A DNA stretch of 64,000 nucleotides from Pyricularia pennisetigena (GCF_004337985.1 NW_021940924.1:248001-312000), one strand, 5' to 3'; positions 54,523 to 64,000 are shown, counted from the first letter of the stretch. Program-made: numbers and translations. The notes: generated by a model not told the origin, from the letters alone.

Positions 54523-54955
54523 TGTTACGATCAGGATATCGGGGTAGCCTGTTCTTATGGTAAAGAACAGTGGGTTGAAGCAACTGAGCGGATAACTGGG
54601 TAACTGGGGATTCTCAATGACTGGGGTGAAATTATGATCGATTCCTGGGTAGGTGGTGGGTTGGATACAAGTTGTTTGCTGCTAAACAGTCCTAAACTAA
54701 ATCTATTTACATAGTAATAAACGTGCCCTTATATAGTCAGTATTGTAGAGTGATCATTGCGATCACTTCATGATCGCGGTGATCAGTTCAGTCCAGATCT
54801 TTTTGATCACCAACTGATCCAAATGATCGGTTCCCTTGATGTCACGTGGGAGCACGTGATTCCTTTCCTTATGAAATCCATGTCCTGTTGGTCGGTGATC
54901 TTCCTGCTCGTAGACATTGTCGGAGGGGTGGAACCCCGCCTGGTTGCTAAGACTA
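54523..54955. mobile_element. Diverged copy of the 12949 LTR, 3' end lost
   Basis: It begins TGTTACGATCAGG and aligns with 12949-13390 (GTTCTTATGGTAAAG ... GGATTCTCAATGACTGGGG). The end GGTCGTAACA is not found. About nine GATC words occur between 54750 and 54830. Confidence 0.7.
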
Positions 54956-55320
54956 GACCACCCCTGCTTCGCAGAAATGGCCCGCGCGTCCATGTACCTT
55001 TTAGCCACATGGCAAATCGACCAATTACATCGCTCGATTTGAATTCGCGCGTTCTATATGAACTCGGGATGGACCCATGGGTACCTTGCAGAGCCACAGT
55101 TCAATAGGGGTGAGCCACAATTGAACGTGGAGCTCTGGGCTTCATGGATGAGCCCTGAAACTAATGTACCTGTGGGTCCATCCAAAGATCTCTCTCGTTC
55201 AGGTTAGAGGTAATTAGTCTCAGTGCTCAAACCAGACCCCCCTCCTGCGCAGGGTGGACTGAGCGTCCCATGTACCTTTCAGCCACATGGCTTTTTGGCG
55301 AATTAGATCGGCCAAAAAGA
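54946..55320. repeat. Two related ~80-bp segments about 290 bp apart
   Basis: CGTCCATGTACCTTTTAGCC with ACATGGC... near 54990 recurs as CGTCCCATGTACCTTTCAGC near 55275. Both are preceded by AGACC-CCCCT-C-GC-CAG, suggesting a duplicated end of an old repeat. Confidence 0.5.
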
Positions 55321-55555
55321 TAAATAACGCTCGTTCTGGTCCGAAGCCAACTTGTCGATTTTCGTCGCTCAAGGCGGTATGGCACAGTGCGGATTGCACT
55401 GTAAAACCACTGTATCCATAATAGGCCGTACGGTATTAAGTGCGTTAAAATAACTGCGCAAAATAAAATCGCTAATGATAAATTAAATAAAAATCGGAAG
55501 AATATAAAATAAATACTGTTGTGAAATTTATTTTAATTTTAATTGATGTATATTT

Positions 55556-55557
<2 letters not shown>

Positions 55558-55590
<33 letters not shown>
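55558..55590. repeat. (TA)n microsatellite
   Basis: About 16 consecutive TA units. Confidence 0.95.
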
Positions 55591-55593
<3 letters not shown>

Positions 55594-55609
55594 TAGTTAT
55601 CAACTTAAT

Positions 55610-55819
55610 TGTCACGGCCAGGCATACATTGGAGAACCTCAGTGTATTAGGCGCTATCGACGAAAATTCTAAACTGAAGAGAAGAGAGAAATCACAATTG
55701 ACGGCGCGCTGGAGAGACGCGTTTAAATTCGGGGCTAGTAAATCCCTTTGTCCGATCCCTGGCTCGACGTGGAGCCGAGTCGTGATTCTGAGGGTAGGTC
55801 TGGGGGCCTGATCCTCACA
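55610..55819 (+). mobile_element. LTR family B (210 bp) with adjoining purine-tract complement
   Basis: TGTCACGGCCAGGCATACAT ... GATCCTCACA. The next bases TTACCCCCCTC are the complement of a purine tract, as next to the gypsy 3' LTR, so this LTR keeps a little internal sequence (to about 55925). Confidence 0.8.
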
Positions 55820-55925
55820 TTACCCCCCTCTAAGACCTGTAAAAAGCCTTGCATTTTAATATATTATTTTTCTGGGTGCCGTTTTAAATTTCCACCTGGT
55901 TTGTTAAAACTAATTATCTGGTCAC

Positions 55926-56172
55926 TGTCACGGCCAGGGTAAGCATAGCACGGAAGCTAGTCTATTGGCACCTATCGACTGTGACATTTGGACCACGAGA
56001 TCACCAGACCCTAACCCTGACCCCTGACCAACGACCCACCAGGGTGATACCTTTATCGACGTCGCGTCAAGCTCAGAACTTTGTTTGTTTCCTTTCCTCT
56101 CCTCAGAGTAGAATCTTCGTCGATAGGTGCCAATAGACTAGCTTCCGTGCTATGCTTACCCTGGCCGTGACA
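55926..56172. repeat. LTR family A copies head to head, forming a 54-bp perfect inverted repeat
   Basis: 55926-55979 and 56119-56172 are perfect reverse complements (outer end TGTCACGGCCAGGGTAAGC). The minus-strand copy continues to AATGTCACA, so it looks like an LTR of ~195 bp with the first 54 bp of another copy joined in opposite orientation. It includes CCCTAACCCTGACCCC, resembling telomere repeats. Confidence 0.65.
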
Positions 56173-56298
56173 TTGTGGATTATATATAAATAAAAGTGGA
56201 TTAATTATAATTAAAACCAAAAAACCAAAAGAATTATAAAATTTACACCGATTCGGAACCGGAAAAAAATATAGTAACGGAAACATTAACTTCTAAAT

Positions 56299-56496
56299 TG
56301 TAAGGATCAGGCCCCCAGACCTACCCTCAGAATTACGACTCGGCTCCACGCCGAGCCAGGGATCGGACAAAGGGATTTACTAGCCCCGGATTTAAACGCG
56401 TTTTTCCAACGCGCCGTCAATTGTAATTTCTCTTTTCTCTTCAATTTAAAATTTTCGTTAATAGCGCCTAATACACTGAGGTTCTCCAATATATAC
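56299..56496 (-). mobile_element. RIP-damaged LTR family B copy
   Basis: It aligns with 31076-31285. The differences I checked are C-to-T or G-to-A, many at CA/TG dinucleotides (for example TGTGAGG becomes TGTAAGG, and CCAC becomes TTAC). The last ~14 bp are missing. Confidence 0.75.
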
Positions 56497-57199
56497 GACG
56501 TTTGTTTATACCCTCGCTAAGCGGGCCGTATCCCGCTGAATTTGGCTATTCCAAGGGAATGTCACGGGGCTAGCCCGAAGCTCTGGGATCCGGGCCTGGA
56601 AGCCCGGACGTTAACCACGCCGGATCCCGGCGACAGGAAACCCAGCCGCATCCTCAGCCGCACGAGATCCGGGTCTCAGCTCACGAAGGAGAACCAATCG
56701 CATTCCTACTTGTATAGAAGTCGGGCTCAGCCGCACGGGATGCGATAACCCGACGTTTCATTCATTTCTAAAAAAGCAACAAGGTATACGAGGAATTCAC
56801 GTGTATATAGAAGGAGGGGATTCCTTAGGAGGGAGAAGGGAATCCCTTTGTTAGTTATAGGTTATAAACTCTTAGCCCAAGTTCTACCTCCTGAGCACTC
56901 ATAGGTAGACCCTTAACAGGGAAACGCTATAGATTTCAGAGGGGGAAAATCTAGATTTGGAGGGGAATTTTAATTCTGAACCTAAAGACAAATTTAACAT
57001 TGTTCTAGCGGATAATTATCCCTTACCACCATTTACAGGGCGTTTACCCCTAATATAGTGCCTTCCAGGCCTATGTAACCTACTGTTTGCCCTTCCGGTG
57101 TTTTCGGCACCTAAAATACAAAATATGGAGTTAAATTCGCAGTTTAAAAACCCAAATCCAATGGATATTAATTTTATATATTATTTTTATTTAGCCTAA
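56497..57199. other. Repeat-derived DNA between LTR B and the copia relic
   Basis: No gene. It contains a GC-rich, direct-repeat-bearing stretch (56565-56755, several CGGG/ATCC words) and an AT-rich part. Confidence 0.4.
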
Positions 57200-58208
57200 A
57201 AGAAAATAAAGAAAAAACCTACGAAAGATGGCGAACCAAATAGCTATTTACAGGCCTAAAAAGCCCTGAAAAGGCTAAATGATTAGCAGCTTTAGCGTCC
57301 GAATTCGACCAAACTGTCCCTGCTAAAAGGTTCTGTTTTATCCCTAAAATAAAAATACCTGCAGGCCGTAGGCCAGTTTCTACCCGGCCGGTATTTAAAT
57401 TAAAAAAGGATGAAAATTATAAGTTTATAAAATACAAAGCCAGGTTTGTTATTAGGGGGCTTTTACAGGTCGAAGGCTTGGATTATATCGAGACTTTTGC
57501 TAGCATTAGTATACCGCCTACCTGGCGTATATTATTAGTTATATCTAATGCACAAACTTGGGAAATGGAACAAATCGATTTTATTATTGCGTTTTTAAAT
57601 AGTAATTTTACCGACGTAAATATTTATTTGCAAATTCCAGAGGGTTTTAGCAATTAGGCTAGTTCCTGCAACCCTGCAACCGCTAAAGTTTTAGCGCCAA
57701 TAGGCTATAATCCAAAGAAAATACAGGTTATACAGTTGGAAAAGATATTATATGGTCTGAAACAGGGCCCAAGAGAATGACAAACACCAAAAGACCTACT
57801 TGTTACAAAAGGTTTTAAGCCGCTAATTTCTGATCCCGCTTTCTTTTATAATGCTAAATCCAAGCATTTTAAAGTTACTTTTGTGGACGATTGCCTGCTA
57901 CTAGGTCCTAAATCGCAATATGTTCAGGACTTAAAAGCCCGTTTTAATAAAGTATACGCATTGGAAGACAGGGGCCCTGCAGTCTATTTTTTAGGCGTTC
58001 AGATTATAAGGGATAGGCCTATCCGTTTACTTTGGCTCTATTAAAGTCAGTATATAGAGGAAGCATTAGCAACGTTTGGATTAGCTGATTGCAAGCCTAT
58101 TTCTGTTCCCTTATAACCGGGTGTGCTAAAATATAGCGAAGGTAAACCCGTAAATGCGCTGGAAACCAAATTGCTACAGCGTATTATCGGTACTTTAATG
58201 TATTTGTC
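57200..58208 (+). pseudogene. Ty1/copia reverse-transcriptase relic
   Basis: The frame shows KARFVIRGLLQVEGLDYIET, PPTWRILLVISNAQTWEMEQ, AFLNSNFTDVNIYLQIPEGF, LYGLKQGPRE-stop (Trp to TGA), TFVDDCLLLG (active-site VDD) and YFLGVQII. These are the standard copia RT blocks. Several stops interrupt it. It ends abruptly at GTLMYLS, directly joined to chitinase sequence. Confidence 0.85.
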
Positions 58209-58739
58209 GGGGAGCTGAGCAAGGCTGTTAACTGCATGCATCTCATGGCCTACGACTATACTGGATCTTGGGGCTCCAACAGTGGGCACCAGGCAAACCT
58301 GCACCCGAGCGAAGACAATGCTGCGTCCACCCCGTTTTCGACCGAAAAGGCAGTGGATTATTACCTGGGTGCTGGCGTTACGCCTGGCAAACTTGTGCTG
58401 GGCATGCCCATATATGGCCGGACTTTCCAAAACACAACAGGGTCGGGCAGAGCCTTTTCGGGGATCCGCGATGGATCCTGAGGGCAGGGAGTTTGGGAGT
58501 ACAAAGCGTTGCCGCGACCGGGTGCTTTCGAGATACACGACGCAAAATCGGCGCTTGGCGGCAGCATGTTCTGGGAGGCTTCGGCAGATCGTAGTGACGA
58601 TAAAAGCCTCTTCCTTGCCAGTGCCGACAAACTTGGACCACTTGACCGCTCGGAAAACTGGCTGAGCTACCCGCAGAGTAGATACGATAATATTCGTAAT
58701 GGGCTTAGAGGGACCAGCCAAGCATACAATGTTTCATAG
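58209..58739 (+). pseudogene. GH18 chitinase C-terminal relic, copy 2
   Basis: It starts at GELSKAVNCMHLMAYDYTGS and continues ANLHPSEDNAASTPFSTEKA, LVLGMPIYGRTFQNTTGSGR, DGS-stop (Trp to TGA near 58480), WEYKALPRPGAFEIHD, a small in-frame deletion, then LGGSMFWEASADRSDD to the stop at 58739. The catalytic half is absent: copia sequence lies in its place. It is an inverted duplicate of the module at 35.5-37.8 kb. Confidence 0.85.
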
Positions 58740-58859
58740 TTAAATGTGTCTGTACTATGCTTTGTTCTGTTTGTTAGATAGGGTCAGAGATTTAGGGCTC
58801 GTTATATCGGACCCCAGATTCGTCAGCGTCTGTAACAATGCTTTGAAAATGTCTGTAGA

Positions 58860-59090
58860 AACCAGGTATTTGCAGAGGTCTATCTGTGAAAATGCATCAT
58901 AGATCTCCTGCCGTGTCGTGACAGGTCTGGAAAAAAGGCGATGGCCAAGAAGCCAAGCAAAGATAGCCTGGCAGCCAGCTCTAAAGTTTGGACAAGCAGT
59001 AGGAGAAGGTGCAGAGCCGAGGATATTATTTTAAGTAAAATGTAGACTTGCAGAGCGTTTCTCACAGTTAGCCTGGTACGGACCGCTTGT
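58860..59090 (-). repeat. Duplicated module segment matching 36320-36610
   Basis: The minus strand encodes VYILLKIISSALHLLLLLVQ ... LSLLGFLAIAFF, the same hydrophobic segment as the frame at 35996-36682, with frame changes. Confidence 0.75.
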
Positions 59091-59610
59091 GTGCCCCCTC
59101 AGCCTTTCCTCCATAGTGTTATATATGGTATCGGAACATCATTTCCGTTCTTCGATTTGATAAGCACATCGAACGCTCAGGCTCAGATCTTCAGCGCCCT
59201 TGGTAGAGATGACCTGCTCGCTTGGATCGTTCTTGCGCACCCGGCCGCCGCAGCGTGTATCATGCCGCTTTTTAGGCGCCTGTCTGTGCCGGCAGACTTG
59301 AAACTTCAGTTTTACATTCACAGCATCGTATTTGTTGTAGGCGTGGTTATTTCTGGAACTGATAAAGACATGAATGCCAGGATCCTGGGACGAGCAGTCA
59401 GCGGAGCGGGAGGAGCAGGACTCTACCACGGGTAAGACCTCCGAGCTACTGTGCCTGATCTCCTTCCAACTTCCTTACGGACAGACTCATACTTTACAGC
59501 ACTTTATATCATGGTGCACGCAGCACAAGGGCTATCATAGATATCTGCTTCGCATTTGGTCTATTTCTCGGTCCGGCCATTGCCGGTGCATTCGCAGACA
59601 GCGTAGAAGG
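59091..59610 (+). pseudogene. MFS transporter N-terminal fragment (duplicated module, copy 2)
   Basis: ALGRDDLLAWIVLAHPAAAA ... GAVSGAGGAGLYHG-like reading to 59430, an intron (GTAAGA ... ACAG, about 59431-59499), then a frame with DICFAFGLFLGPAIAGAFAD. Helices beyond this are missing. The exon before the intron is the counterpart of 35510-35809. Confidence 0.7.
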
Positions 59611-60399
59611 GTACATTTCGTCAGGCATGCTGCAGATGGGACAAGAATCTTTTATTTCTTGGCAATATGCGCTGGTCTTATCCACAGGAAGGCGGGCCGA
59701 TCACTTTTTTGTTCGCATGTGCGGCTATAGGGTCACTTTTGGAGATTTTCAAGTACAACAAGATCAGTTACATCAGGAATTGCGTCGCGTATCTTTGGCC
59801 AGACACAGCCGTAAAAATGGTAGACCTTCAAAGAGGTCTCCAATAGATGGACGTTTCAAGATATTTCTCGTATCTGACGATGTTGATCAGACCAGCTTGG
59901 AGGGGATAGAAGGATATGGCGATGAGAGCCATGTCCAAGATGTCGCAGTAGCTATGCGCATTCTGATGAGCGATTGGCATCCATACGACGAGTAGAGCGG
60001 GTCGGGGTTGTCGATTGATGACTGTTTCCAATCCGCCATGAATAACGGTGGCAAGATTCTAATGCGCAGGGTCTCTTAACATGCTACATGTGAGGCCGCG
60101 TTCTGTTGTTAGTCACGCGAATCGCAATCCTTATTCGTCTCAACCACGAATTCCTCCGCGTAGAGGAACAAGTTCAATGAGACCCAGAAAAGGTTGAACT
60201 TGGGAGTGAAGGTGCTTGAGCCAATTTTCCGGCGACAAATGGGTTTAAGGATCAAAAATAAATACTTGGAGGCTGTGCGATTGTGGGCCCCCAAGTAGAT
60301 AAAAAAGGTGCGCTAACTATCTTTGTACATGCTCCCGCTGTTCTTGGCGCTTCATAAGCTTATAGGATAGATAACAAGTCGTATTGTTCAACTGGGTAT
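59611..60399. other. No clear gene
   Basis: A 122-codon frame (59627-59995) downstream of the MFS fragment has no recognised motif. Confidence 0.35.
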
Positions 60400-60853
60400 C
60401 TAAGGTGTCTCTTTTGTCCAAGTACAAATTGCACAACGAGGGGGCATATGCCGTTCCTTTATATACGTGAGGTTCTGCGGCCCGTGCGCCAGTTGTGCCA
60501 TGGATCTGAGATCCGGATCGGCCTCCCATCCCAGGATGCCCGGAGGTCCGAGGATCATTGTCCGGAACAACCGTTGTTCGGGAGTGCTCCATCCCAGATA
60601 GTAGAAAGTACATTTACCTAGTACAACTACTACTGCTATTATTCCAACACCCGCAGTATGCTGCGAGGCCATCTTTCAATCATCACTGCATGATACTGAG
60701 TGAGACGCTTCCATTTACGCCCATAGTCCCAATTAATCAGTCCCACGACCCACTTGTACCATCATCCCGCTAACAGATATGATCTGCATAAAACTCGACA
60801 GTTCATGGCGAACTAACAAGCTGATGAATTTGGAAAGCTACAGAGCGAACCTG

Positions 60854-60940
60854 CAGAGAGCTCGCGCCGATGGCATTGGGCGTCGCGTTGGCGGCGTTGG
60901 TGGTGACTGCTAGGCAGGCCACGGCAATCGAGAAGCGCAT
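60854..60940 (-). CDS. Possible first exon of a small secreted protein
   Basis: Minus-strand ATG at 60940 reads MRFSIAVACLAVTTNAANA then TPNAIGASSLQ, a good signal peptide with a likely cut after ANA. A possible donor (CAG|GTTCGC) follows. Downstream exons could not be assigned; the frame MASQHTAGVGIIAVVVVLG at 60672-60400 might be unrelated. Confidence 0.3.
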
Positions 60941-61247
60941 TGTGACAGATAGAAACGGGGAAAATTTGATGGTTTGTCAAATGAAGGTAGATAAGGCGTA
61001 GTTACAGAGGCTCAATCTTCCTGGCCAACCGTTTCCATCCTTTCCTAGTGCTGCATGTGCGTCCTAAATTCAAAGCAAGGGGATTATATTTTTAAGCGTA
61101 GAGGATCGAAATGCGAATGCTGTATAGGTGGGGGCAGTAAAAGAGCGGGTGGATGCAGAGGCCTAGGTCTGTCACATGCCACAGAGAAGACAGAGAAACC
61201 TTACAAGGTAGCTAGTATTTTGCTCCGCATATAATAGATGATCCCCC
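60941..61247. other. Intergenic, nothing recognised
   Basis: No recognisable coding content. Confidence 0.4.
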
Positions 61248-63002
61248 TTAGCACCTGGGAATTTGCACCGGCTGCCTTGGGTTGAGACTTAAAAACGCCC
61301 CGAAAGATACCCTAATCTCATCATCGCTAAGCCGACTGTCTTTATAGATGTAGTTGTCGATCAAAAGACGGTTGGGTAGGCATTTACCAAGCAATGCCGC
61401 ACAGAGACTTCGGGCATCGTTTAGGCTTCGCAGCAATACTGAGTTTTCCGATTGAAGCTCCTTGTCCATCTCCTGTATCGGCGCTTCACGAGTGTCTTCG
61501 GGTACCGCAGACAGAAGTGTGTACTTGTCTTGGCCCCACTCCCTCTTCAGGTCGCACAGATCAGACCATGCTTTTCCTTCTTCTTGTTTCCTTCTCATCT
61601 TGTGCAAAAAGCTGTTCTCTTTGATGGAAAATCTCCGAGTCCCAGCCGTGGCCAGCTCCTCCTTGATACCGACATCGTCAAGTGTTTTTATTTTCATGTA
61701 GAACAATATCAGGGTATAGCGGCGGAGAAATGCAGAATCAAGCGGACCTCTTTCCAATATAGACCACAGAACTGGAACGCTCATTTCAGGGTCGAGATGT
61801 GTGGATCGGTAGCACCGCACCGCTTTGCTAATGTTGCTTAAAATAATCCTTCTGTAGTCCAATGTTACAGCCGCTGGGCGTGATCTGCGGCGGCGAGATT
61901 GGCTTTCCGGGGCGCCTTTGCTCGAGCCGGGAGAAGAGTCTTCCTGTACAACTAAAGGAGCGCCATGGCGGTTTCCCGAGGCATCTTGTGCGACTACAAG
62001 GGGATTTTCCATGTGGCCGCTGGCTGGCTCGATGATGTCTAGAGAGTGCTCACTATGATCAGTCACGAACATGTCATCCATGGCGCAGATGGCATCTTCA
62101 AAAAACTGTGTTTGATCAGCGTCAGATACCAAGTTCGCGTAATATTCCTCGTTTGGTTTTAGTGTCTTAGCTCTGGTCGCTGCCAGAACCTCACACTTAA
62201 AATGGGTTAGCGCTGCTTCCCGCAGTGGTGCTGTGAGGTCTGAAAAGTCCACGACGGGACGACCAGCCAGGATTCGTTGCATTGCATGTAAAACCAACCA
62301 ACCAGAGCTATTTTGCTCGACCGCCTGAGACTGCAGCTTTATGAGGGGAAGTGATCGCCTTCGAAGCGTCTTCGCAGAGCCTATGACTTCGTCGGGAACT
62401 GCATGGTCACTCCACGAGAGCCAGTGAATGGCATCTGGATATATTAAAGCAAGACTGTGCTCGCCATTCATGTACACAGGCCACAATATGGTATCATCGA
62501 CACGCTGTTGTGTAATGGATTCTGCCACGTTTGGTCTGGACGAAAGGCCTCGAGGAACTTCGATAAAGTATTTGTTCGGCAACGAAGATGATAGAAGCTT
62601 TATGTAGTCCTGAAAGATGCTTGGATCTATAGCTGCATCTGGGCTTAGATAGTTGTGCAAAACAGGAACGACCGTTTCTGTGAGTTTTAGTAGCTGACGG
62701 GCAGGGTAAGCCGCTGAGACTTGATGGTTCTTAAAGTGATCAGGGTCTGGATACGTCTTTGGCGGCGATGGCGGGACTTCGAAGGAAGGATATCTGGCCA
62801 TTATCATGCTAATAGCGATTTCGAGCATGTGCAGCTCTTTTCCGGTAAAAGGATGAACAGCCAGGCTGCTTAGCCGGGTATGCAAGGAGGGCTGCATGTC
62901 AAATCTCTGTGAAAGGCGAATGGGAAAAGGGACCGTGAGGTAATGAAGCACATGGTTCAATTTATCATAGCCCAGGGCTAGTTTTGGATTAAGTCTGGCC
63001 AA
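61248..63002 (-). CDS. Ulp1 (C48)-like protein with Ser at the catalytic Cys position
   Basis: A 584-codon open frame without defects. Residues ~135-245 resemble a Ulp1-type protease core: GEHSLALIYPDAIHWLSW (His182, where such enzymes have HW...L...), then QAVEQNSSGWLVLHAMQ, where Q-x-N-x-D-C-G is expected. Here the Cys is Ser (about residue 233) and the Asp before it is Ser as well. The C-terminal half has a basic patch (SRRRRSRP, near 370) and a helical region. Ulp1 proteases remove SUMO; with these changes, cleavage is unlikely. Position 63002 is TTG, so the true start is probably an upstream exon (Met at 63190) or the Met at residue 36. Confidence 0.5.
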   Translation of the reverse strand: MARLNPKLALGYDKLNHVLHYLTVPFPIRLSQRFDMQPSLHTRLSSLAVHPFTGKELHMLEIAISMIMARYPSFEVPPSPPKTYPDPDHFKNHQVSAAYPARQLLKLTETVVPVLHNYLSPDAAIDPSIFQDYIKLLSSSLPNKYFIEVPRGLSSRPNVAESITQQRVDDTILWPVYMNGEHSLALIYPDAIHWLSWSDHAVPDEVIGSAKTLRRRSLPLIKLQSQAVEQNSSGWLVLHAMQRILAGRPVVDFSDLTAPLREAALTHFKCEVLAATRAKTLKPNEEYYANLVSDADQTQFFEDAICAMDDMFVTDHSEHSLDIIEPASGHMENPLVVAQDASGNRHGAPLVVQEDSSPGSSKGAPESQSRRRRSRPAAVTLDYRRIILSNISKAVRCYRSTHLDPEMSVPVLWSILERGPLDSAFLRRYTLILFYMKIKTLDDVGIKEELATAGTRRFSIKENSFLHKMRRKQEEGKAWSDLCDLKREWGQDKYTLLSAVPEDTREAPIQEMDKELQSENSVLLRSLNDARSLCAALLGKCLPNRLLIDNYIYKDSRLSDDEIRVSFGAFLSLNPRQPVQIPRC

Positions 63003-63212
63003 GTTTGGCCATTGGTCATCATACTGGCTGGCGTTGTTTTTTGTTCAACATTGTGCACAAATCCCAAGCCAGGAACGTAAGGCGTATGTCTTGAAAGGTC
63101 ACAACGGGCACGACTGACAGAACTAAAGTTTGGAGAGGCTCCCACCTGACTTAGCCATGTTTCGTGTACCAGTTGGGTAGGTGAGGACATGATGTGGACT
63201 CTAATCCATCAC

Positions 63213-63960
63213 GCTATGGCTATGTAAAATGAAGATCAAGCAGAAAATCCCGTTCCTGTAGCCCTAGTCTCCAGTTCCAGAATTCAGCGAAACCATTCGC
63301 GTGAATCATTCCGACGCCCAGACCTGCTCGCATATCTTGGTCCTCGATATCCACCTCTGCCCCGACGATGGGGTGCGAACTGCCGTGGCGCCCAGAATCG
63401 TGCATGATCCTGGAATCTTCGATCCTGCGTGCCAGCAAACCTCACTTGCACTTCGGAGAAAGGTTCGGCTCTGATAAACTCGTATGGTTCTTGCTGGGTT
63501 GCGTCCTGAATGTCGCACACCGACAAAGTTTGAAGCCCGCCGAGTGCACTTGTCCGGGAATTAAAAATGAGCATGACCGAAGTATCACTTTCCCGCCTGA
63601 CGTCGAAATCACGAGCGTCGAGACCCAGTGTGTTGAGATTGGCGTATGATGAGGCCCCGTAACACAAGTTCTTTCGGCTCCGGTATGCCTCTCGCTTCGT
63701 CATCTGGAAAGTTCAGGCTCTGCAAAAATAGTTTTTAAGTAAAAGTTCATCAGGACAGCGGAGATCAGAGGACGTTTCCGAACCTCATGAAGCCTGTCAT
63801 CGGTATAGTTGGTTTCATCAAAGTCCAAATCCATCGTTGCCGTAACCTCTGGTGCACTTGTCTGAAGTATGGCTTGACACAATCCTAAGATTAGTAGCTG
63901 AGGTAGTGGACTATGTTTGCTGTGTTGCTTTTAAAGGACAATATGGTGAGCTAACGCGGG
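63213..63960 (-). pseudogene. Duplicated module, copy 2 (inverted), RGG-tailed protein
   Basis: Minus strand: TSAPEVTATMDLDFDETNYT ... VRKRPLISAVLMN, a probable intron ending TTTTTGCAG, SLNFPDDEARGIPEPKELVL, a deletion that shifts the frame, then LDARDFDVRRESDTSVMLIF ... RRGRGGYRGPRY. The sequence before and after also matches the copy at 52620-53355. This copy is broken near 63655. Confidence 0.6.
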
Positions 63961-64000
63961 TTGTGGCGTCAGAATGAGCGCGTGATGGGCTACAATGGAC

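Noticed and set aside
58047..58721. 224-codon minus-strand frame
   Set aside because: Antisense across the copia-chitinase junction.
1..64000. A secondary-metabolite cluster or a Starship-type giant element
   Set aside because: No PKS, NRPS, terpene synthase or tyrosine-recombinase captain-like frame is visible; the transporter and acyltransferase pieces are scattered and mostly dead.

Overview
The window looks like accessory DNA of a filamentous ascomycete (Pezizomycotina; order not resolved). Evidence: GT-AG and occasional GC-AG introns of about 47-125 bp with CTAAC/CTGAC branch sites; fungal families (MDR-type ABC transporter, MATE and MFS transporters, GH18 chitinase, BAHD acyltransferase, PNP-NACHT-WD40 NLR, BTB/POZ and C2H2 proteins); a chromodomain Ty3/gypsy element; and RIP-like C-to-T/G-to-A damage in repeats. 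No tRNA, rRNA or CRISPR was recognised.

Layout. 1-981: C-terminal end of an ABC transporter. 1301-7604: a young Ty3/gypsy element on the minus strand that truncates a conserved fungal gene on its right. 8-16 kb: relics (pogo transposase, BTB tail, FtsJ-like methyltransferase with one stop, solo LTR with target duplication, C2H2 pseudogene). 16.2-23.2 kb is the best gene-bearing block: an ISG12/IFI6-like gene divergent from a MATE transporter, a BTB gene with a one-base frameshift, and an intact three-exon C2H2 gene. 24.0-25.9 kb: a full-length pogo/Fot1 DNA transposon with both inverted repeats but two stops. 26.6-27.7 kb: an intact two-exon BTB gene. 28-39 kb: NLR tail, solo LTR, a small three-exon C2H2 gene, MFS and chitinase fragments. 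39.5-42.8 kb: a nearly complete NLR with one stop and a truncated WD40 tail. 43-50.7 kb: transposase relic, BAHD pseudogene, an AT-rich low-complexity block, LINE endonuclease fragment, HAD and MFS relics. 51-53.4 kb: a coiled-coil gene and duplicated modules. 54.5-58.2 kb: LTR graveyard and copia relic, fused to a second chitinase relic. 58.2-64 kb: inverted copies of modules seen at 35-38 and 52-53 kb, plus an open 584-codon frame resembling a Ulp1-type protease whose catalytic Cys position is Ser.

Overall the segment is a mosaic of duplicated, inverted and decaying gene modules with a few intact genes, as expected of subtelomeric or dispensable fungal DNA. There is no convincing biosynthetic cluster. 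The most interesting items are the predicted self-priming gypsy element, the NLR with homogenised WD repeats and its complementary tail relic, the chitinase broken by an in-place inversion, the Ulp1-like pseudo-protease, and the inverted segmental duplications.
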